Source of the DNA: Polaromonas sp.
GTDB lineage: Bacteria > Pseudomonadota > Gammaproteobacteria > Burkholderiales > Burkholderiaceae_C
Length of the DNA stretch: 36,574 nucleotides
Direction: 5' to 3'
Assembly (NCBI GenBank): GCA_028291985.1
Contig: JAQGNE010000050.1
Location: 1-36,574, forward strand
Part shown: piece by piece, positions 34,009-36,574 of the stretch
How the letters are laid out: every line of letters begins with the position of its first letter
Numbering within the stretch: the stretch's first letter is position 1
The notes under the pieces: generated by a model
Databases searched by the model: none
What the model saw: the letters and a program-made list of their open reading frames with translations, nothing else
What the model was told of the DNA's origin: nothing
Position numbers and translations under genes: made by a program

Positions 34009-34345
34009 GCGTGTCCTTTCGGGATCGTGTCAGTGCGGTGGAACAAAAAAGAGATAAACCAGGTTTACCCGCGTTGGCAGCGCAAGTGTAAAAACAAGCT
34101 GGCCGTTGGCGCCATACATTTTCAGCGGCAGCCCATGATCAAAACTCATGGTTTGCCAGCGTATGACAGAAACGGTGCGTCGCATACGGCAGAAGCACTG
34201 TTCAGGTGCAAGGGATTTCCCTGAGAACACGCTCAAAACTTTGTCTGAACGATGCCATAACGCGAAGTCATGGCAAGTGACGATTCAGCATTGTTCAAAT
34301 GCGCAGGCGCTGCGTAAAGTCCAGCCTTTTCGACGGGAGCGGGCG
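34009..34345. other. Divergent regulatory region between the binding protein and the DadA-like gene (337 nt)
   Basis: There is no supported gene: the frame of the DadA-like gene is open from 34148, but those 66 codons show no family similarity. It contains the LysR-type palindrome at 34055-34067 and is expected to hold promoters for both flanking genes. Confidence 0.6.
34055..34067. promoter_or_regulatory. LysR-type operator candidate (T-N11-A palindrome)
   Basis: TAAACCAGGTTTA is a perfect 13-bp palindrome of the T-N11-A form. It lies 47 nt upstream of the binding-protein ATG. The likely regulator is the LysR protein encoded at 35543-36514. Confidence 0.6.
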
Positions 34346-35554
34346 ATGCATGTATGTGTTCTTGGGGCTGGCATTGTGGGTTTGGCCAGCGCGTATGCGC
34401 TCAGCCTCAAGGGCCACACCGTCACCGTCATCGACAAGGCGGGCGCAGGTAGTGGCGCCAGTGGCGGCAACGGCGGCCAGCTCAGCTATTCCTATGTGCA
34501 GCCCCTGGCAGACCCGGCGATCTGGCGGCAGTTGCCCAAGCTGCTTTTCTCCCCCTCTTCACCTTTCAAGCTGACGCCCCAATTCGATACATGCCAGTGG
34601 TTGTGGGGCATAAAATTTTTGCAGGCCTGCAATGCAAGCACTTCCTGCCGCACCACGGCCGAGTTACTGGCACTGGCTGGCCAGAGCCGCCAGGCCTTTG
34701 ACCAGATGATGGCCCGGGAGCAGCTGGACTGCGACTTTGCGGCAAGCGGCAAGCTGGTGCTTTATGACAACGCCAGCGCCCTGGCTGCAGCCGTCAGTCA
34801 GATGCATCTGCAGCGCAAGATGGGCTGCCTGCAGGAAGCCGTCACCGCAGACCGATGCGTTGAACTGGAACCGGCGCTGGCACACCAGCACGCCCGTATC
34901 GCCGGAGCCATCTACACGCCGGGAGAGTGCGCTGCCGACTGCCAGAAAACATGTGATGGGCTGGTCGGGGTGCTGCGCGCGCGCGGCGTCCGCCTGCTGC
35001 TGAACACCCGAATTGACCAGTTGGTTATGCGAGGACGGCTGCTCGCAGCGGTTGATACATCAGCAGGCGCTGTAGAGGCGGACCACTTTGTGATGGCCCT
35101 CGGTGCGGCCTCCGCGCCGCTGCTCCGAAGCCTTGGCATGCGTCTGCCGGTTTACCCGCTCAAGGGTTACAGCATCACACTTGACGTGAGCAGCAACGCC
35201 AGCGCCGCTCCTCGTGTGAGCGTGACCGACAGCGCCCGCAAAGTTGTCTTTGCACGCATGGGTTCACGACTTCGCGTGGCCGGAATGGCGGAACTCTCGG
35301 GCTATGACACCGCCCTTTCGCCGCGCCAGATAGCGTCGTTGCGGGCCTCGACAGAAAGCGTTTTTCCCGGTTGCTGCGGTATTGCAGCCCTCAACCCATG
35401 GGCGGGTCTGCGTCCGGCCACACCCACTGGCCTGCCCCTGGTCGGCCTACAGCCTGGCGGACCCAGCAACCTGATGCTTAACACCGGGCATGGCGCCCTC
35501 GGCTTCACGCTGGCCTTTGGCTCTGCCGAGCGCGTTGCGGAGCTATTGAACTGA
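34346..35554 (+). CDS. dadA: D-amino acid dehydrogenase-like FAD oxidoreductase (DadA family)
   Basis: This 402-residue flavoenzyme of the DAO superfamily would oxidise D-amino acids to 2-oxo acids and ammonia, passing electrons to the membrane quinone pool as DadA does. The start MHVCVLGAGIVGLASAYALSLKGHTVTVID is the FAD-binding fold, followed by GAGSGASGGNGGQLSYSYVQPLADP, typical of DadA. The C-terminal WAGLRPATPTGLPLVG is the second FAD-contact motif. The ATG at 34346 has GGGAG upstream; the frame extends to 34148 but without homology. It is slightly shorter than E. coli DadA (432). It is divergent from the binding protein and overlaps the LysR gene tail to tail by 12 nt. Confidence 0.9.
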   Translation: MHVCVLGAGIVGLASAYALSLKGHTVTVIDKAGAGSGASGGNGGQLSYSYVQPLADPAIWRQLPKLLFSPSSPFKLTPQFDTCQWLWGIKFLQACNASTSCRTTAELLALAGQSRQAFDQMMAREQLDCDFAASGKLVLYDNASALAAAVSQMHLQRKMGCLQEAVTADRCVELEPALAHQHARIAGAIYTPGECAADCQKTCDGLVGVLRARGVRLLLNTRIDQLVMRGRLLAAVDTSAGAVEADHFVMALGAASAPLLRSLGMRLPVYPLKGYSITLDVSSNASAAPRVSVTDSARKVVFARMGSRLRVAGMAELSGYDTALSPRQIASLRASTESVFPGCCGIAALNPWAGLRPATPTGLPLVGLQPGGPSNLMLNTGHGALGFTLAFGSAERVAELLN

Positions 35555-36514
35555 AGCGGCTACGAATGGCTTGCTGCCGGTTGTGGCGTTGTCGTCTTCA
35601 ACTTTTGCAGGGCTTTTGCCGTTGTAGGCCAGCGCCTGCTGAAAGCACTTGATGAATGCGCGCACCGTCACGGAGCCCGGCAAGCCGGCCGGTAACAGCG
35701 CCTTGATAGGTATCGGGATGAGTGGCGCCAGCGTGAGCACATCAACCCGAGCCAGGTCGGCCGAAACTGCGGTGCAGCTGTCCACCACCGCAATACCCAG
35801 ACCATGGTGCGCAAGGGCCAGGGCCGAGTGATAGGTTTGCACCGTGATCGCAAAGTCAAGATTGACATTTGCCTCGCGGCAAGCCTGGTTAAGGCTGCGC
35901 CCGACGGGGTCGTGCACATCCAGTCCGATGACCGGCAGACGGGTCAAGTCCGCCAGACTCGCGCGGCCTCGCTTTGCAACCCTTGACGGCATCATGCCTT
36001 TGGGTACCACGCACACCATGCAACCATCGGCAAGATGCTCCTGCGCCAGTGCCGAGTGCGTGACCGGACTGAACAGAAACCCTACCTCGGCTTCCTGCAG
36101 CGCGAGCGCCGACACAATTTGTGGCGAGTGCAAAGCCCGTACGGTGATAGGTACATGCGCATGTTTGACACGAAACAGCTTGATTGCATGCGGCAATACC
36201 TCGTAGCTGAGCGCCAGCACGGTCAGGATACGCAACTCCTTCGCGCTGTCACCGCTTTTGAGATTGACCGCCAGCCGCTGCACCTCGTCAAGCTGCGCAA
36301 AAAGCCGTTCGATATGCGGATAAAGCGTGAGTGCCTCGCTCGTCGGCGCTAACCGCCCTTTGGTGCGTTCGAACAAAGCAAAGCCCAGCTGCAACTCAGC
36401 ATGCTGAAGAATCCGGCTCACCGCAGGCTGCGTCACATTGATCAGGCGCGCCGCGCCACTGACGCTGCCCGTGAGCATGACGGCATTGAAGACTTCGATA
36501 TGGCGCAGGCGCAT
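35543..36514 (-). CDS. LysR-family transcriptional regulator
   Basis: This 323-residue LysR regulator has an N-terminal winged helix-turn-helix (MRLRHIEVFNAVMLTGSVSGAARLINVTQPAVSRILQHAE) and a C-terminal periplasmic-binding-like effector domain (about 95-300). The close of the HTH, FALFERTKGRLAPTSEA, is standard. The C-terminal tail is polar. Its 3' end overlaps that of the DadA-like gene by 12 nt, in convergent orientation, an arrangement that suggests they belong together. It probably senses an amino acid and acts at the palindrome in the binding-protein/dadA gap. The remaining 60 nt at the window end (36515-36574) hold its upstream region with no other gene visible. Confidence 0.92.
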   Translation of the reverse strand: MRLRHIEVFNAVMLTGSVSGAARLINVTQPAVSRILQHAELQLGFALFERTKGRLAPTSEALTLYPHIERLFAQLDEVQRLAVNLKSGDSAKELRILTVLALSYEVLPHAIKLFRVKHAHVPITVRALHSPQIVSALALQEAEVGFLFSPVTHSALAQEHLADGCMVCVVPKGMMPSRVAKRGRASLADLTRLPVIGLDVHDPVGRSLNQACREANVNLDFAITVQTYHSALALAHHGLGIAVVDSCTAVSADLARVDVLTLAPLIPIPIKALLPAGLPGSVTVRAFIKCFQQALAYNGKSPAKVEDDNATTGSKPFVAASVQ

Positions 36515-36574
36515 GGGCTTTAGGGCAGTGAGCTGAAAAAAGTAAGCCTAGAGGAAGCTCTGCCATTATGGTGT

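Noticed and set aside
34148..34345. N-terminal extension of the DadA-like protein
   Set aside because: The 66 residues lack family similarity, while the ATG at 34346 has a good ribosome site and starts the FAD fold.
1..36574. CRISPR array, insertion sequence, prophage or toxin-antitoxin genes
   Set aside because: I saw no regularly spaced direct repeats, transposase, integrase or toxin/antitoxin-like pairs. The only repeats are the dispersed elements described.

Overview
The window is a high-GC stretch of a Gram-negative chromosome. The gene families, the tig-clpP-clpX-lon order followed by tRNA genes, the Bug/Tct transporter and the AcrAB-OprM type efflux operon point to a betaproteobacterium of the Burkholderiales, most likely Comamonadaceae (Polaromonas/Rhodoferax-like). 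This placement rests on family recognition and was not checked by a search.

Layout. 1-591 is the 3' end of a class I fumarase. 760-1606 is glutamate racemase murI, broken by one extra C near codon 21. 1793-7741 (minus) is a complete RND efflux operon (periplasmic adaptor, pump, outer-membrane factor), divergent from its TetR/AcrR repressor at 7918-8535. An operator closely resembling the E. coli AcrR box lies between them. 8673-9305 is an uncharacterised conserved protein. 9455-16164 (minus) is a proteostasis and tRNA block: tRNA-Leu(UAG), trigger factor, clpP, clpX, lon, then tRNA-Gly, tRNA-Cys and tRNA-Leu(UAA). clpP has a convincing sigma-32 promoter.

16260-20806 (minus) is a second RND pump with its adaptor, without an outer-membrane partner or regulator. 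It is divergent from hpnC-hpnD-hpnE (20949-24151), the bacterial route from farnesyl diphosphate to squalene for hopanoids. A HAD phosphatase (minus) and ferrochelatase hemH (plus) follow, nearly head to head. 26193-29317 (minus) is a tripartite tricarboxylate transporter operon (receptor, small and large membrane subunits). 29626-31915 (plus) carries Hsp15 and two DUF2382 stress-type proteins.

The right end (32155-36514) looks like a D-amino-acid or amino-acid-isomer utilisation module: an Asp/Glu-type racemase, a polar amino-acid binding protein, a DadA-like FAD dehydrogenase and a LysR regulator. A perfect 13-bp LysR-type palindrome lies in the divergent promoter region.

The most unusual signal is a dispersed short repeat. 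Six copies share a rigid architecture: GCTA-N9-TAGC, exactly 18 nt, then a box close to AAGGGCT, then a T/A-rich tail. Three copies are intergenic. Three lie in frame inside protein-coding genes (murI, the second RND adaptor and hpnC).
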